Source: Desulfobulbaceae bacterium UBA2273
GTDB lineage: Bacteria > Desulfobacterota > Desulfobulbia > Desulfobulbales > Desulfurivibrionaceae
DNA length: 64,000 nucleotides
NCBI GenBank assembly: GCA_002347095.1
Contig: DDWZ01000015.1
Location: forward strand, 62,001 to 126,000
Reading direction: 5' to 3'
Shown one piece after another: positions 52,501-62,296 of the stretch. The number at the start of each line of letters is the position of its first letter. The first letter of the stretch is position 1. The translations under genes and the position numbers were made by a program. The notes beneath the pieces are model-generated. The model saw nothing but the letters and a program-made list of their open reading frames with translations, ran no database searches and was not told the origin of the DNA.

Positions 52501-53507
52501 CACGCCTCTCTTTCTGTCAGCATCTCTCCCAACGCTTCCTGCAACTGCGCGAGCCCTTGCCCGGTAAGCGCCGAAATGGCAAGCGGCCTGACTCCCTCCG
52601 CTTTGAAAAACAGCTCCTGCAAAGCAGCAAGCCGTTGCTCGTCTTCCAGCAGATCAATCTTGTTGAGCACCACCAGCCGCTGCCGATCCATCAACTCATC
52701 ATTGTAGACGCGCAACTCGTTTTCCAGGGTGCGGTACTCCTGCAAAGGCTGTTCCTCCGGGGATGAAGCGTCAATGACATGGAGGAGTATCTGGGTGCGT
52801 TCGATGTGCCGGAGAAACTTGTGGCCGAGCCCGGCCCCGGTATGCGCCCCCTCGATCAAGCCGGGGATGTCCGCAATGATGTAAGCGCCGGAATCGGGAA
52901 GATTCATGACGCCAAGCTGCGGCTCAAGGGTGGTGAAGGGATAGGGCGCGACCTTGGGGTTGGCGGCGGAGAGCTTGGAAAGCAGCGTGGATTTGCCGGC
53001 GTTGGGCAGGCCGATCAGACCGATATCCGCCAGCAGCTTCAGCTCGATGCGCAACCAGCGCTCCTCGCCTTCTTGGCCCTTGGTGGCAATGCGGGGCGCC
53101 CGGTTCTGGGCCGTGGCAAAATGGACATTGCCCTTGCCGCCCTCGCCGCCTTTCGCGGCAAGAAAGCGGTCGCCCTCTTGCAGCAGTTCGGCGAGAACCT
53201 CACCGGTTTCCACATCCTTGAGGATGGAACCGAGGGGCACATAGAGGGTAAAGCTCTCCCCCTTGCGGCCGTACATCCTCTTGCCGCGACCGGGAGTGCC
53301 ATTCTGCGCAAGAAAGTGGGATTTAAAACGGAAATCAAGAAGAGAGGCAAGCTTGCGTGAGGCCTCGATTATGACCGAGCCCCCATCGCCGCCATCACCC
53401 CCGTCGGGGCCGCCTTTGGGAACAAACTTTTCCCGTCGGAAACTCAAACATCCATTGCCGCCGTCTCCGGCCTTGACAAAGAACTTTGCTTCATCGATAA
53501 AAGCCAT
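52500..53507 (-). CDS. obgE: Obg GTPase
   Basis: 335 residues from ATG 53507; the frame is open further but MAFIDEAKFFVKAGDGGNGC is the conserved start. The glycine-rich Obg fold (GGPDGGDGGDGGSVI) is followed by the G domain with GLPNAGKSTLL, the DIPGLIEGAH switch and NKIDLL. It acts in ribosome assembly. It is downstream of the L21/L27 genes as in most bacteria. Confidence 0.96.
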   Translation of the reverse strand: MAFIDEAKFFVKAGDGGNGCLSFRREKFVPKGGPDGGDGGDGGSVIIEASRKLASLLDFRFKSHFLAQNGTPGRGKRMYGRKGESFTLYVPLGSILKDVETGEVLAELLQEGDRFLAAKGGEGGKGNVHFATAQNRAPRIATKGQEGEERWLRIELKLLADIGLIGLPNAGKSTLLSKLSAANPKVAPYPFTTLEPQLGVMNLPDSGAYIIADIPGLIEGAHTGAGLGHKFLRHIERTQILLHVIDASSPEEQPLQEYRTLENELRVYNDELMDRQRLVVLNKIDLLEDEQRLAALQELFFKAEGVRPLAISALTGQGLAQLQEALGEMLTEREA

Positions 53508-53671
53508 CGTCGCCGCCAGTATAAGATTTCTGCCGGAGGCTGCTGCGGCACACGTTACAGTGCCAACGCAGCAGCAGGCACACACTATGAAAGAGCTGTT
53601 GCGAAACAGGCACTGCTTTTCCGGCTGTCGCCATGCGCCGCCTCGTCAACAACGCGGCTGCGGACAACTCC

Positions 53672-53950
53672 TTACGCCGCTATCTCTGCCTTGGCTTCAA
53701 CCGGGTAGATGCTGACCCTTTTTCTGTTGCGGCCAAATTCTTCGTATTTCACAACGCCGTCGATCATGGCAAACAGGGTGTAATCACGCCCACAGCCAAC
53801 GTTTTTCCCGGGGTGGATCACGGTGCCGACCTGGCGCACCAGGATGTTGCCGGCCCGGACAACCTGCCCGCCGAACCTCTTGATACCCCGCCGTTGAGAA
53901 TTACTGTCACGACCGTTTTTTGAGCTACCGCCCGCTTTCTTATGTGCCAC
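53672..53950 (-). CDS. rpmA: Ribosomal protein L27
   Basis: 92 residues beginning [20 protein letters not shown], with [17 protein letters not shown]; full length. Part of the large subunit near the peptidyl transferase centre. No extra N-terminal processed segment is seen. Confidence 0.97.
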   Translation of the reverse strand: MAHKKAGGSSKNGRDSNSQRRGIKRFGGQVVRAGNILVRQVGTVIHPGKNVGCGRDYTLFAMIDGVVKYEEFGRNRKRVSIYPVEAKAEIAA

Positions 53951-54036
53951 AATAACACCTCGTGTGTTTCAGTCCTGATGGCGTGGTACACGCACATCAG
54001 TTGTTTTTTCGACGACCCTAACCGTTTCCAGCCCTG

Positions 54037-54348
54037 TTAGGCGGAAATTTCCTTGATCTCAAGGGAGGTGAAAGGCTGGCGATGACCAGTTTTCACGCGA
54101 TAGGCCTTACGGCGTCTCTTTTTGAAGATCAGAACCTTCTTGGCCTTGTCCTGCTCGACGATACAAGCCATGACCTTGGCCCCGACAAGAACGGGCTGGC
54201 CGATCTTGACCTCTTCCCCGTCGGCAATGAGGAGAACATCGGACAACTCAATGGTATCACCAATATTGCCGGCAAGTTTCTCAACCCGGACGCGCTCGCC
54301 AGGTGCAACCTGATACTGTTTACCGCCGGTACGAATGATTGCGTACAT
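54037..54348 (-). CDS. rplU: Ribosomal protein L21
   Basis: 103 residues from ATG 54348, with GGAGG seven bases upstream. MYAIIRTGGKQYQV and KKRRRKAYRVKTGHRQ are diagnostic. First gene of the operon. Confidence 0.97.
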   Translation of the reverse strand: MYAIIRTGGKQYQVAPGERVRVEKLAGNIGDTIELSDVLLIADGEEVKIGQPVLVGAKVMACIVEQDKAKKVLIFKKRRRKAYRVKTGHRQPFTSLEIKEISA

Positions 54349-54516
54349 AATTCCTCCAACAACTGAACTCTTCAAGAGATAAACGGCTGATGCCAGCCGA
54401 CTCGGTGAACAATACTTCTTTTTTTGACCCGCGCCTCGATGGTTTCCCGTGCTGGCGAAAACCGCCGGACAAGAGGGGCTGAACAAGCCAATCTCGCCTG
54501 GTGCGTGAAACCGATC

Positions 54517-54544
54517 TTAATACCATACAGGGCTACATTGTCAA
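54517..54544 (-). promoter_or_regulatory. Sigma-70-type promoter of the rplU operon
   Basis: On the minus strand TTGACA (54539-54544), a 16-base spacer, and TATTAA (54517-54522), about 170 bases before the rplU start. A long leader remains between the promoter and the gene. Confidence 0.6.
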
Positions 54545-54613
54545 GCAAGAATATCCCCTCTTCCAGCAAAACCCGTCCCTGCGTCGCTCTTTCAGCATCC
54601 CTGATCCGGGCGG

Positions 54614-56155
54614 TTATTCCCGGCCCCAGAGAATTTCGTATTTTTCCAGATGCACATCACGCACCGGTTCAATGATGATCTGTTTGCCCGTGGAGCCCTG
54701 GAGGTAGTCGATGGTCGCCGCCTCCTCCTTGAGCATCATGGCCGCCACCCTCGGGTGCACCTTGAGGACGACATTGTCGGCCAAGGCTTTTATGGCCTCG
54801 CGCTCCACCTTGCGGAAGATCTCATAACAGATGGTTCGGCCCGACTTCAGCATGCCATCGCCGTGGCAATAGAGGCAGGGCTCGCACATCATATGCCGCA
54901 AATCCTCCCGGTTGCGCTTGCGGGTCATCTGCACCAGGCCGAACTCGGAAACCCGGAGGATGTTGATCCGGCTCTTGTCCTTTTTGGCCGCCTCCTTGAA
55001 GGCGGAAAAGACCTCTTCCCGGTGGGCCTCCTCTTCCATGTCGATGAAATCGACAATGATAATCCCGCCGATATTGCGCAGCCGGAGCTGATAGGCGATC
55101 TCCTTGACCGCCTCCATGTTGGTCTTGAAAATGGTTTCCTCAAGCCCGCTTTTGCCCACATACCGGCCGGTGTTCACGTCGATAACCGTGAGGGCCTCGG
55201 TGGTTTCGATGATGATGTAGCCGCCGCAGCGCAGCCAGATCTTTTTATCGAGCGCCCGGTTGATATCCATCTCGACCCCATGGCTGTCAAACAGGGGGAT
55301 CGGGCTTTCCGAGAGCTGCACCCTGCCCTGCAAGCGCGGGGCAAAGGTTTCGACAAAATGCTGCACCCGGTTGAAGGTCTTCAGATCATCGACCACAACC
55401 CGCTCCACCTCCGGGGAAAAGATATCGCGCACCACCCGCAGGGTGATGTCGAGATCCTCATACACCAGGCTGGGAACCGCGGCCTTGGCCGCGATATCCT
55501 GAATCTCCCCCCAGGTATGGAGGAGAAACTCCATATCCGCCTCAAGATCCTCGTTGGTGGCGTTCTCCGCCACGGTCCGCACGATAAAGCCGGTGCCGGC
55601 CGGACGCAGGGTTTCGATATCCTGCCGGAGCTGCTTGCGGACGGTTTCGTCTTCGATCTTGCGCGAAATCCCGATGTGATCGGTCATGGGCATGAAGACC
55701 AGATTCCGGCACGGCAGGGTGATATTGCAGGTCAGCCTGGCGCCCTTGGTGCCGAGGGGCTCCTTGCAGATCTGCACCAGGATATCCTGCCCTTCGGTGA
55801 GTAGATCGCCGATGTTCAGGCCGGGGGTACGCCGGCAGAGGGACTCCGGGGTCTCGTTGCCGCAGCAGCCGCCACCGCAGTCTTCGGCCCGGTCACTTTT
55901 GGCCAGCCGCTTTTCAAAGTCATCGGTGCTGATATGGACATCGTCCACGTAAAGAAAACCGGTGCGCTCCAAGCCGATATCCACAAAGGCCGCCTGCATG
56001 CCGGAGAGCACCCGGACAACCCTCCCCCGGTAGATGTTACCGACCAGCCCCTTCTCCCGGGGCTGCTCCAGGTAAAATTCCACCAGATTGCCGTGTTCCA
56101 CCAAGGCAATCCGGATCTCGTAGGGTGTGGCGTTGATCAGCAGTTCGGTAGACAT
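54614..56155 (-). CDS. rng: Ribonuclease G/E family
   Basis: 513 residues from ATG 56155; a GTG at 56164 is also possible. S1 domain (GNIYRGRVVRVLSGMQAAFV), the RNase H-like and DNase I-like catalytic parts with DVNTGRYVG and IIIVDFIDM (metal Asp residues), and the Zn-link CEPCLYCHG (CxxC). Length and lack of a long C-terminal tail fit RNase G more than RNase E. It sits next to the TIGR03960-type gene, as in many deltaproteobacteria. Confidence 0.93.
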   Translation of the reverse strand: MSTELLINATPYEIRIALVEHGNLVEFYLEQPREKGLVGNIYRGRVVRVLSGMQAAFVDIGLERTGFLYVDDVHISTDDFEKRLAKSDRAEDCGGGCCGNETPESLCRRTPGLNIGDLLTEGQDILVQICKEPLGTKGARLTCNITLPCRNLVFMPMTDHIGISRKIEDETVRKQLRQDIETLRPAGTGFIVRTVAENATNEDLEADMEFLLHTWGEIQDIAAKAAVPSLVYEDLDITLRVVRDIFSPEVERVVVDDLKTFNRVQHFVETFAPRLQGRVQLSESPIPLFDSHGVEMDINRALDKKIWLRCGGYIIIETTEALTVIDVNTGRYVGKSGLEETIFKTNMEAVKEIAYQLRLRNIGGIIIVDFIDMEEEAHREEVFSAFKEAAKKDKSRINILRVSEFGLVQMTRKRNREDLRHMMCEPCLYCHGDGMLKSGRTICYEIFRKVEREAIKALADNVVLKVHPRVAAMMLKEEAATIDYLQGSTGKQIIIEPVRDVHLEKYEILWGRE

Positions 56156-56329
56156 GATTCTCACCAGACAGGTAAATTAAAAATTTTAACGCTCTGCGCA
56201 ATGACGCGAGGGTTTAGCGGTGTGCTAACGGCGGACCGTTTATTTGCGACACTGCATCCCTGCGTCTCCGCGCCTTGGCGTTACGTTTTTTCGTCACTAC
56301 GAAGCCAGCACCTTTTTATTGTGCTCTCG

Positions 56330-58870
56330 TCATTTTTCACTAACCGGATATGGCTCACTCGCCACCTTCAAGACCCTGGCCCTCCGGATCTCTTCTTCGG
56401 GCAACCCGAAAAGCTTGGCCGCAATCTCAAGCGGCTTGCCGCCCGGCTGGCCGGGTGCGCTGAACACAGACAGCGCCAGTTCGCCCTCGGGGGTCAGCCG
56501 GAGACTATGCAGCAGGGGCCGCAGATCGAGCTGTTTTTCCATCCCCTTGCGGACAACTACCACCGGCAGACTCTCCTGGGCCATAACCCGATCCAGTTCC
56601 GCCTGGACAGGCAATTTGGGCAGACGGAGATGATAGGTGGTGACCATGGTCCCCGCATGTTCCTTGCCGGCCAGCACCGCCTGCGTGATGACGAGTCCCT
56701 CGGGAAGCTGCCTGTTCATTGCGGGCACAAAACCGCCGAGGTCCGCAAGCGGCTCCCAAAGATCGATCAGGACAAATTCCGCCAAACTTTCCGTGCCCAG
56801 GGGCAGGGCCGGACTAAAAGAAACCTTGGGGGTCGGATTGAACCCCTGGGAAAAGTTCAGCGGCAGCTTGGCCCGGCTGAAGGCCCGGAAAAAAACCTGG
56901 AGCAGTTCCAGGTGGCTGAGCAGCCTGGCATTGCCCAAACGGGAATAGGTGAGCTTATACACGAAGTGCGGGCGAAGGGATTGCGGCGCGGAGGTCTCCT
57001 CCGGCCGCGGCGTTTCTTGTGGTGCCGGCTCGATCCCGGCCTTCTCCTGCTTGCGATGATGCACGATGGGCTTGAGGGTTTTCAGGTCGCAGACCCCGCA
57101 TTGCTGGCAACCGTGCACCCGGCAGTCCGGGGTATACTCTTCCCGCAATCCCTTAGCGTATTCCTCGGCAAAAAAATCGCTCCGGACCCCGATGCCGAGA
57201 TGCTGCCAGGGCAGCACCTCATCCGCTTCCCTCCGGCGCAGATACCCGTCCAGCTCCAGTCCGCAGGCCACGGCAGCCTCCTGCCAGCGATGCAGGTCAA
57301 AATGCTCGGACCAGGCATCCATGCGCGCGCCCCGCTGCCAGGCCTCCTCCAGCAACCGGCTCAGACACCGGTCGCCCCGGGAAAAAACCCCTTCCAGATA
57401 ACTCATCCGCGGATCATGCCGCTTCAGGGTGCAGTTCTTGCCATAGAGCCGTTTCTTGATGGCATCCATCCGCGCATAGCCTTCTTCCATGGAGAGCTGC
57501 GGCTCCCGCTCAAACGCGGTATGGGGCTTGGGCACAAAGGTGGCGGCGCTCACGTTCACCCGACAATTGCCGCCTTTTCCGGCCTTGAGCACCTTCTGGG
57601 CCAGGGCCGGGATCGCGGCCACGTCCTCCTCGGTTTCCGTGGGCAACCCGAACATGAAGTAGAGCTTGATCAGTTTCCAGCCCAGGCCGTAGGCGGCATC
57701 CGCCGTGGCCAGCAGGTCTTCCTCGGTGATCCCCTTGTTGATCACCCTGCGCAACCGGTCGGTACCCGCCTCCGGGGCCAGGGTAAAGCCGGTCTTGCGC
57801 ACCCGCTTGATCTGCTCCATGATCGCCGGGGTGAGGGTGCCGACCCGCAAGGACGGCAGGGACACGGAGACATGCTCCTTGGCAAAGCGGTTCATCAACC
57901 GGACCAACAGCTCGCTCAGGCAGGAATAATCGCCGGTGGAAAGCGAAAGCAGGGCCAGCTCCTCGAAGCCGCCCTCGGCAATGCCTTTTTCGGCCATGGC
58001 AAAGATCTTCTCCGGGGTGCGCTCCCGCACCGGCCGGTAGATCATGCCCGCCTGGCAAAAACGGCAGCCCCGGGTGCAACCCCGGGCGATCTCCAAGCCC
58101 AGCCGGTCGTGGACGATCCGGGTAAGCGGCACCAGGGGGGGCTGTTCGATGCTGGCGCCTTCCAGGTCGGCAAGAATCCTTCGCCGCACCAACCCGTTGC
58201 CGGAAAGCACTTGCATGCCGAGAAACTTGCCGCCATCGTCGTAACGCGGCTCAAAAAAGGAGGGGACATACACCCCCTCGATGCGACTGAGCCGCTCCAG
58301 CACCGCCTGCCGCTCTTCCCCGCTTTCCTTGGCCGCGCGAACCGCCTCGCATATTTCCAGCACCGCTTCCTCGCCGTCTCCGAGAAGAATGGCGTCAAAG
58401 AAATCCGCCACCGGCTCGGGATGGAAGGCGCAGGGCCCGCCGCCGATGACCAGGGGATGCGCTGCGGTGCGGTCCGCGCTGCGGAAGGGCAGCCCGGCCA
58501 GTTCGAGGATGGTGAGGATATTGGTATAGCAGAGTTCGTAGGGCAGAGTGATGCCGAGGATATCGAAATCAGCCACCGGGTGCTGCGACTCCAGGGAAAA
58601 CAGGGGGAGATGGTGGGCGCGGAGCAGCTCCTCCAGATCGCGGTCCGGGGTATAGACCCGTTCGGCCACCAGATCCTTCCGGGCGTTGACGATATGGTAG
58701 AGGATCTGCAACCCCTGGTGGGACATGCCCAGCTCGTAGAGGTCCGGGAAGGCCAGCACCATGCGAAGGGCAACGGAATCCCACTCCTTTTTCACCACAT
58801 GCAGCTCGTTGCCGCCATATCTGCTGGGCTGTCTCACCTGCGGCAGCAGGGTATCTATCTCGCTATTCAT
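56330..58870 (-). CDS. B12-binding radical SAM protein fused to DUF2344 (TIGR03960/TIGR03936)
   Basis: 846 residues from ATG 58870 (AGGAAA site); longer starts lack a site. An N-terminal cobalamin-like fold (about 50-200, with DFDILGITLPYE and GGGPCAFHPEP), a radical SAM core with CTRGCRFC, a Cys-rich joint (CRVHGCQQCGVCDLK) and a C-terminal DUF2344 domain (YSRLGNARLLSHLELL, FNPTPKVSFSPALPLG). The two parts are separate genes in some bacteria. Neighbourhood with rng is conserved. The modified substrate is unknown; rRNA or ribosomal protein has been suggested only by context. Confidence 0.9.
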   Translation of the reverse strand: MNSEIDTLLPQVRQPSRYGGNELHVVKKEWDSVALRMVLAFPDLYELGMSHQGLQILYHIVNARKDLVAERVYTPDRDLEELLRAHHLPLFSLESQHPVADFDILGITLPYELCYTNILTILELAGLPFRSADRTAAHPLVIGGGPCAFHPEPVADFFDAILLGDGEEAVLEICEAVRAAKESGEERQAVLERLSRIEGVYVPSFFEPRYDDGGKFLGMQVLSGNGLVRRRILADLEGASIEQPPLVPLTRIVHDRLGLEIARGCTRGCRFCQAGMIYRPVRERTPEKIFAMAEKGIAEGGFEELALLSLSTGDYSCLSELLVRLMNRFAKEHVSVSLPSLRVGTLTPAIMEQIKRVRKTGFTLAPEAGTDRLRRVINKGITEEDLLATADAAYGLGWKLIKLYFMFGLPTETEEDVAAIPALAQKVLKAGKGGNCRVNVSAATFVPKPHTAFEREPQLSMEEGYARMDAIKKRLYGKNCTLKRHDPRMSYLEGVFSRGDRCLSRLLEEAWQRGARMDAWSEHFDLHRWQEAAVACGLELDGYLRRREADEVLPWQHLGIGVRSDFFAEEYAKGLREEYTPDCRVHGCQQCGVCDLKTLKPIVHHRKQEKAGIEPAPQETPRPEETSAPQSLRPHFVYKLTYSRLGNARLLSHLELLQVFFRAFSRAKLPLNFSQGFNPTPKVSFSPALPLGTESLAEFVLIDLWEPLADLGGFVPAMNRQLPEGLVITQAVLAGKEHAGTMVTTYHLRLPKLPVQAELDRVMAQESLPVVVVRKGMEKQLDLRPLLHSLRLTPEGELALSVFSAPGQPGGKPLEIAAKLFGLPEEEIRRARVLKVASEPYPVSEK

Positions 58871-58967
58871 CGAAATTTCCTGAATAAAACCGGCCGATCG
58901 GAGCCGATTGATCGTTACAGTGTTGGCCTGGGCCAAAGCGGATACGGTGGCGCGGGACGGTTACGAG

Positions 58968-59807
58968 CTACTCAACAGGCACCAGGGCAAAACCGGCAGG
59001 CAGATCCACCTGAAAATCGTTCGCGCTGAAGACCGCATCAGGCAGCCAATCTCCAAGAACAAGCTCCATGACCGCGCCGTTATGGTTGGCGTGAATCCTG
59101 ATCAGCCCCGGCATTCGACAATTATCCGATCCGCCTTCGGAGGCCGGCGCATAGTTGTCATACCAGACATCAACCATGATCCGGCCGTCGGCCCCTGCAA
59201 CCAAATGCCGCAGGATCACCTGTTGCGTCGGATCAAAAAGCACATGCCGCCGGAGCGACTCTCCCCCGGAAGCCTCGCTGGCGTAGGCGAGTTCCAGCCA
59301 CAGACCGCGCCCTTCCGGATCTTGGGCCACGGAAAAAATCCGCAGCGTTTCAGGAGCCAGTCTGCCTGCAAGCCAAAAAAAACCGTGAGCCGGATCAAAA
59401 CCCCGGGGAGCATATTTCTTAAAGGCGGCGGCGGTGACCAGCCCCTCATACCCCTTTCCTTCCGGCACCACGACATACCGGAAAAAAGTGCCGTCCGTGG
59501 CCAGGAACATCATGGGTTGCCCCAGGGGATTGAGGCCGGTGAATTTCAAATACGAGGGCGCCTTGGCTTGGACAAAACCGGAGATCGTGCCATTCTGCAC
59601 CAGGGATTTCAACGAAAGCCGCACCTGGGCGTCAAGGCAGCAGGAGCACTCCTGCTGGTGCGCCATGGCTTCGCGGAACCGGGCCACGGCTTCCTGTTGC
59701 TGCAACTCACCCAGCGGCCGGGTGGCCGGCAGGGTGGCGCAGCCGCCGGCAAAGAGCAGAAGAACAACAAGCCCCCCCCACAAGGCGCGAAGAAGGGCGC
59801 GATTCAT
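58968..59807 (-). CDS. Lipoprotein, LolB/DUF4292-like
   Basis: 279 residues. Signal peptide and lipobox (LLFAGGCA, Cys23). The rest resembles LolB-type outer-membrane beta folds (GTISGFVQAKAPSYLKFTGL, GQPMMFLATDGTFFRYV), which carry lipoproteins. A CSCCL stretch follows the start of the mature region. It overlaps the TPR gene stop by four bases (ATGA), so the two are coupled. Confidence 0.72.
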   Translation of the reverse strand: MNRALLRALWGGLVVLLLFAGGCATLPATRPLGELQQQEAVARFREAMAHQQECSCCLDAQVRLSLKSLVQNGTISGFVQAKAPSYLKFTGLNPLGQPMMFLATDGTFFRYVVVPEGKGYEGLVTAAAFKKYAPRGFDPAHGFFWLAGRLAPETLRIFSVAQDPEGRGLWLELAYASEASGGESLRRHVLFDPTQQVILRHLVAGADGRIMVDVWYDNYAPASEGGSDNCRMPGLIRIHANHNGAVMELVLGDWLPDAVFSANDFQVDLPAGFALVPVE

Positions 59808-61549
59808 TTCGAGCCGCCGGAATGATTATCCCCGGAAGACAAGGACTCCAGCTTGCGGCGAACAACCTCCTTCTTGTTTTCCTCCTCGTGGAGTTCCAGG
59901 GCTTTCACATAGGCCTGGCGAGCCTTTGGCCTGTCGTTGTTTTTCAGATAGGCATCGCCAAGATGCTCGTGGATGGTCGGATCCTCGGGGGAGAGCGCCA
60001 CAGCCAACTCAAGCTCCCGGACCGCGGCCGGAAAATCCCCAAGTTGATAATAGACCCACCCCAGACTGTCGCGGACAAAGCCATCCCTGGGCAACTGGAG
60101 AATGGCCTGTTCGATATACGCCTTGGCCTCTTGCAGATTCCTCCCCTCTTCAGCCCAGGTATATCCCACGTAGTTCAGGGCCCGGGCATGCTTCGGCTCG
60201 CGCTTCAGCACCTCTTCCATCTCGCGCATGGCTCCGGCCGTGTCATCCAGCTTATGGAGAAACAGGGCGTACTCGTAATGCGCTTCCACATTGTCGGGAA
60301 AATCTGCAAAGGCCTTGGTGAACACCCCATGGGCCTTGTCAATCTTCTCTTCGCCCGCGTACAGCATTGCCAGGGCCACATAAAAATTAAGCCGCCGGTG
60401 CTGCTTGTCGTCCATGGCCTGCCGCAGCGCCTTTTCCGCCCCGGGGAAATCCTTTTCCTCCTGCAGAATCCTGGCCAGCATGAGAACCGATTCTTCATAG
60501 GCCGGGCTGGGCGGGCGTACCTGGCGAAGAAGCTTCTTGGCTCCGGCAAGATCGCCCTGCTGGTAATAGGCCAGAATCAACAGGGCCCTGGCTGCGTCTG
60601 ACTGGGGATCTTCCTTGAGAAGCGCCTTCAGCCGGGTGACGGCCTCGGGGCGCCTGTCCGCATCAAGAAGAATCCGGGCGATGGCAAGCTCGATCTTGGC
60701 CGGATTGGCCGAGATTTCCCGCATTTTTTCCATTTCCGCCAACGCCTTCCCCACCTCGCCCTGCCGGAAATACACATTGGCCAAAAAACTCCTGGCCCGC
60801 TCGTCGGCCGGGTCTTCTGCCAGAATCCGGCCGTAGAGGGCAATGGCCTCGGAATACCGCTTTTCCTGCACATACAATTCCGCCGCCTCATGGGCCAGCA
60901 TCGGCGACCAGTTGAGAGCCAGGGCTTTCTCAAAAGCCGCGGACGCTGCGTCGAAAAGGCGCATCTCCTGATAGAGCTTGGCAAGATAATAAAAACCGGC
61001 GTAGGAATCCGGATTGAGCTCCGTCAGTTTTTCCAAAACCTCCCGCGCCTTGCCGTAATTACCAACCCTGGCATACAGCCCGCCCAGCAAGAGACGGACA
61101 TTGAAGTTTTGCGGATCATCAACCAGGATGGCCTGATATATTTCAATGGCCTCCCCATGCCGCTCCATGATGCTGTAAAGATTGGCAAGAAGCGCCCGGG
61201 TTTCCGAATCCTTGGGGTTCAGGGCGATGAGCTTGTTCACCCATTCAACCGCTTGCTCCCGTTGTCCGGTTTTAACAAGCAGCGAAGCGAGGGAGCGCAT
61301 GACATGGCCAGCCATGCGGTCGCACACCAGGGCCTGTTTGTAAGCGTAGATCGCCTCCTCATAATTCCCCTCAATCTCCGCCGACTTGCCCCACAGAAAA
61401 TTAAAATACGCGCACCCCTTGTCCACCGCTTCTTCATAGGGTTCGAGTTCCGCGGCAAAGGGCGGCTGCCCAGGCACCCCTTGAATGACCGGGGCGCACG
61501 ACAGGCAGCAAAGGGCCAAGCCACCGGCAATCAACAGACGCTTCAGCAT
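59804..61549 (-). CDS. TPR-repeat lipoprotein
   Basis: 581 residues from ATG 61549 (GGGAG site). A signal peptide and lipobox (LALCCLSCAP) export it. Roughly 14 TPR units follow, e.g. ALLANLYSIMERHGEAIEIY and YVGYTWAEEGRNLQEAKAY, with the last repeats most regular. A protein scaffold at the outer membrane or periplasm is likely. It precedes the LolB-like gene. Confidence 0.88.
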   Translation of the reverse strand: MLKRLLIAGGLALCCLSCAPVIQGVPGQPPFAAELEPYEEAVDKGCAYFNFLWGKSAEIEGNYEEAIYAYKQALVCDRMAGHVMRSLASLLVKTGQREQAVEWVNKLIALNPKDSETRALLANLYSIMERHGEAIEIYQAILVDDPQNFNVRLLLGGLYARVGNYGKAREVLEKLTELNPDSYAGFYYLAKLYQEMRLFDAASAAFEKALALNWSPMLAHEAAELYVQEKRYSEAIALYGRILAEDPADERARSFLANVYFRQGEVGKALAEMEKMREISANPAKIELAIARILLDADRRPEAVTRLKALLKEDPQSDAARALLILAYYQQGDLAGAKKLLRQVRPPSPAYEESVLMLARILQEEKDFPGAEKALRQAMDDKQHRRLNFYVALAMLYAGEEKIDKAHGVFTKAFADFPDNVEAHYEYALFLHKLDDTAGAMREMEEVLKREPKHARALNYVGYTWAEEGRNLQEAKAYIEQAILQLPRDGFVRDSLGWVYYQLGDFPAAVRELELAVALSPEDPTIHEHLGDAYLKNNDRPKARQAYVKALELHEEENKKEVVRRKLESLSSGDNHSGGSK

Positions 61550-61641
61550 AACGGTTTCTCCCTGTAGACCCAGAACCCTGAGCCAAGCCATGATTTTCTT
61601 TCCCGATGTTTCTTCCGCCGGGGAAACAATCCCCTTCCCGT

Positions 61642-62241
61642 TCAAAAAAGCTCGACAACGACTGCCATGACCAGGGCATGAACGGCTTGGGCGTCCGCTG
61701 TTCCATCAATGCGCCGGATATTGGCCCCGGTGAGGCGGGCAAAGATATCAGCCACCCGGGCCAAGGCCCCTTCCTGCTCAAAATCGTTCAGGGTCTCGCC
61801 GCGGAGCTTCTGCACCCGATGCACCCCAAGAGACACAGGCGCCTCAAGCATAATAACCATATCCGGCACCGGCGCAAACAATTCATTTGCCGCGATGATT
61901 TTTTGCGGATCATGCCCGGCCGCGCCCTGATAGGCGGCGGTGGAATAATAGTACCGGTCGGTGAGCACCACCTGGCCTTTGGCCAAAGCCGGAGCGATGA
62001 CCTGCGCCACATGCTCGCGCCGGTCATCGAGGAACAGGGCCAGTTCCTCTTCCGGGGTGACGCTCTTGCGATTTTTATACAACTCTCTGATTTTGCGGCC
62101 ATACTGCCCATCGGTGGGCTCACGGGTAACAACCACGCTCAAACCGCGTTGGCGCAAGGCCTCGGCCAGCAGCGCGATCTGGGTGGTCTTGCCGGTCCCG
62201 TCGATTCCTTCAAAAGCGATGAGTACGCCTTTTCGTTTCAT
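61642..62241 (-). CDS. tmk: Thymidylate kinase
   Basis: 199 residues. Walker A FEGIDGTGKTTQ, the DR(Y/H) motif TDRYYYSTAAYQG and a lid region with REP at about 40. It phosphorylates dTMP. Full length. Confidence 0.95.
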   Translation of the reverse strand: MKRKGVLIAFEGIDGTGKTTQIALLAEALRQRGLSVVVTREPTDGQYGRKIRELYKNRKSVTPEEELALFLDDRREHVAQVIAPALAKGQVVLTDRYYYSTAAYQGAAGHDPQKIIAANELFAPVPDMVIMLEAPVSLGVHRVQKLRGETLNDFEQEGALARVADIFARLTGANIRRIDGTADAQAVHALVMAVVVELF

Positions 62242-62296
62242 TCCTGAATACCCTTAACAGCTATCAGTTGTCAGCTTGTAGATTGCAGCGTATGGC

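Noticed and set aside
54650..59029. Open frames of 384 and 1031 codons on the plus strand
   Set aside because: They are shadows of rng and the radical SAM gene. High GC gives long stop-free antisense frames.
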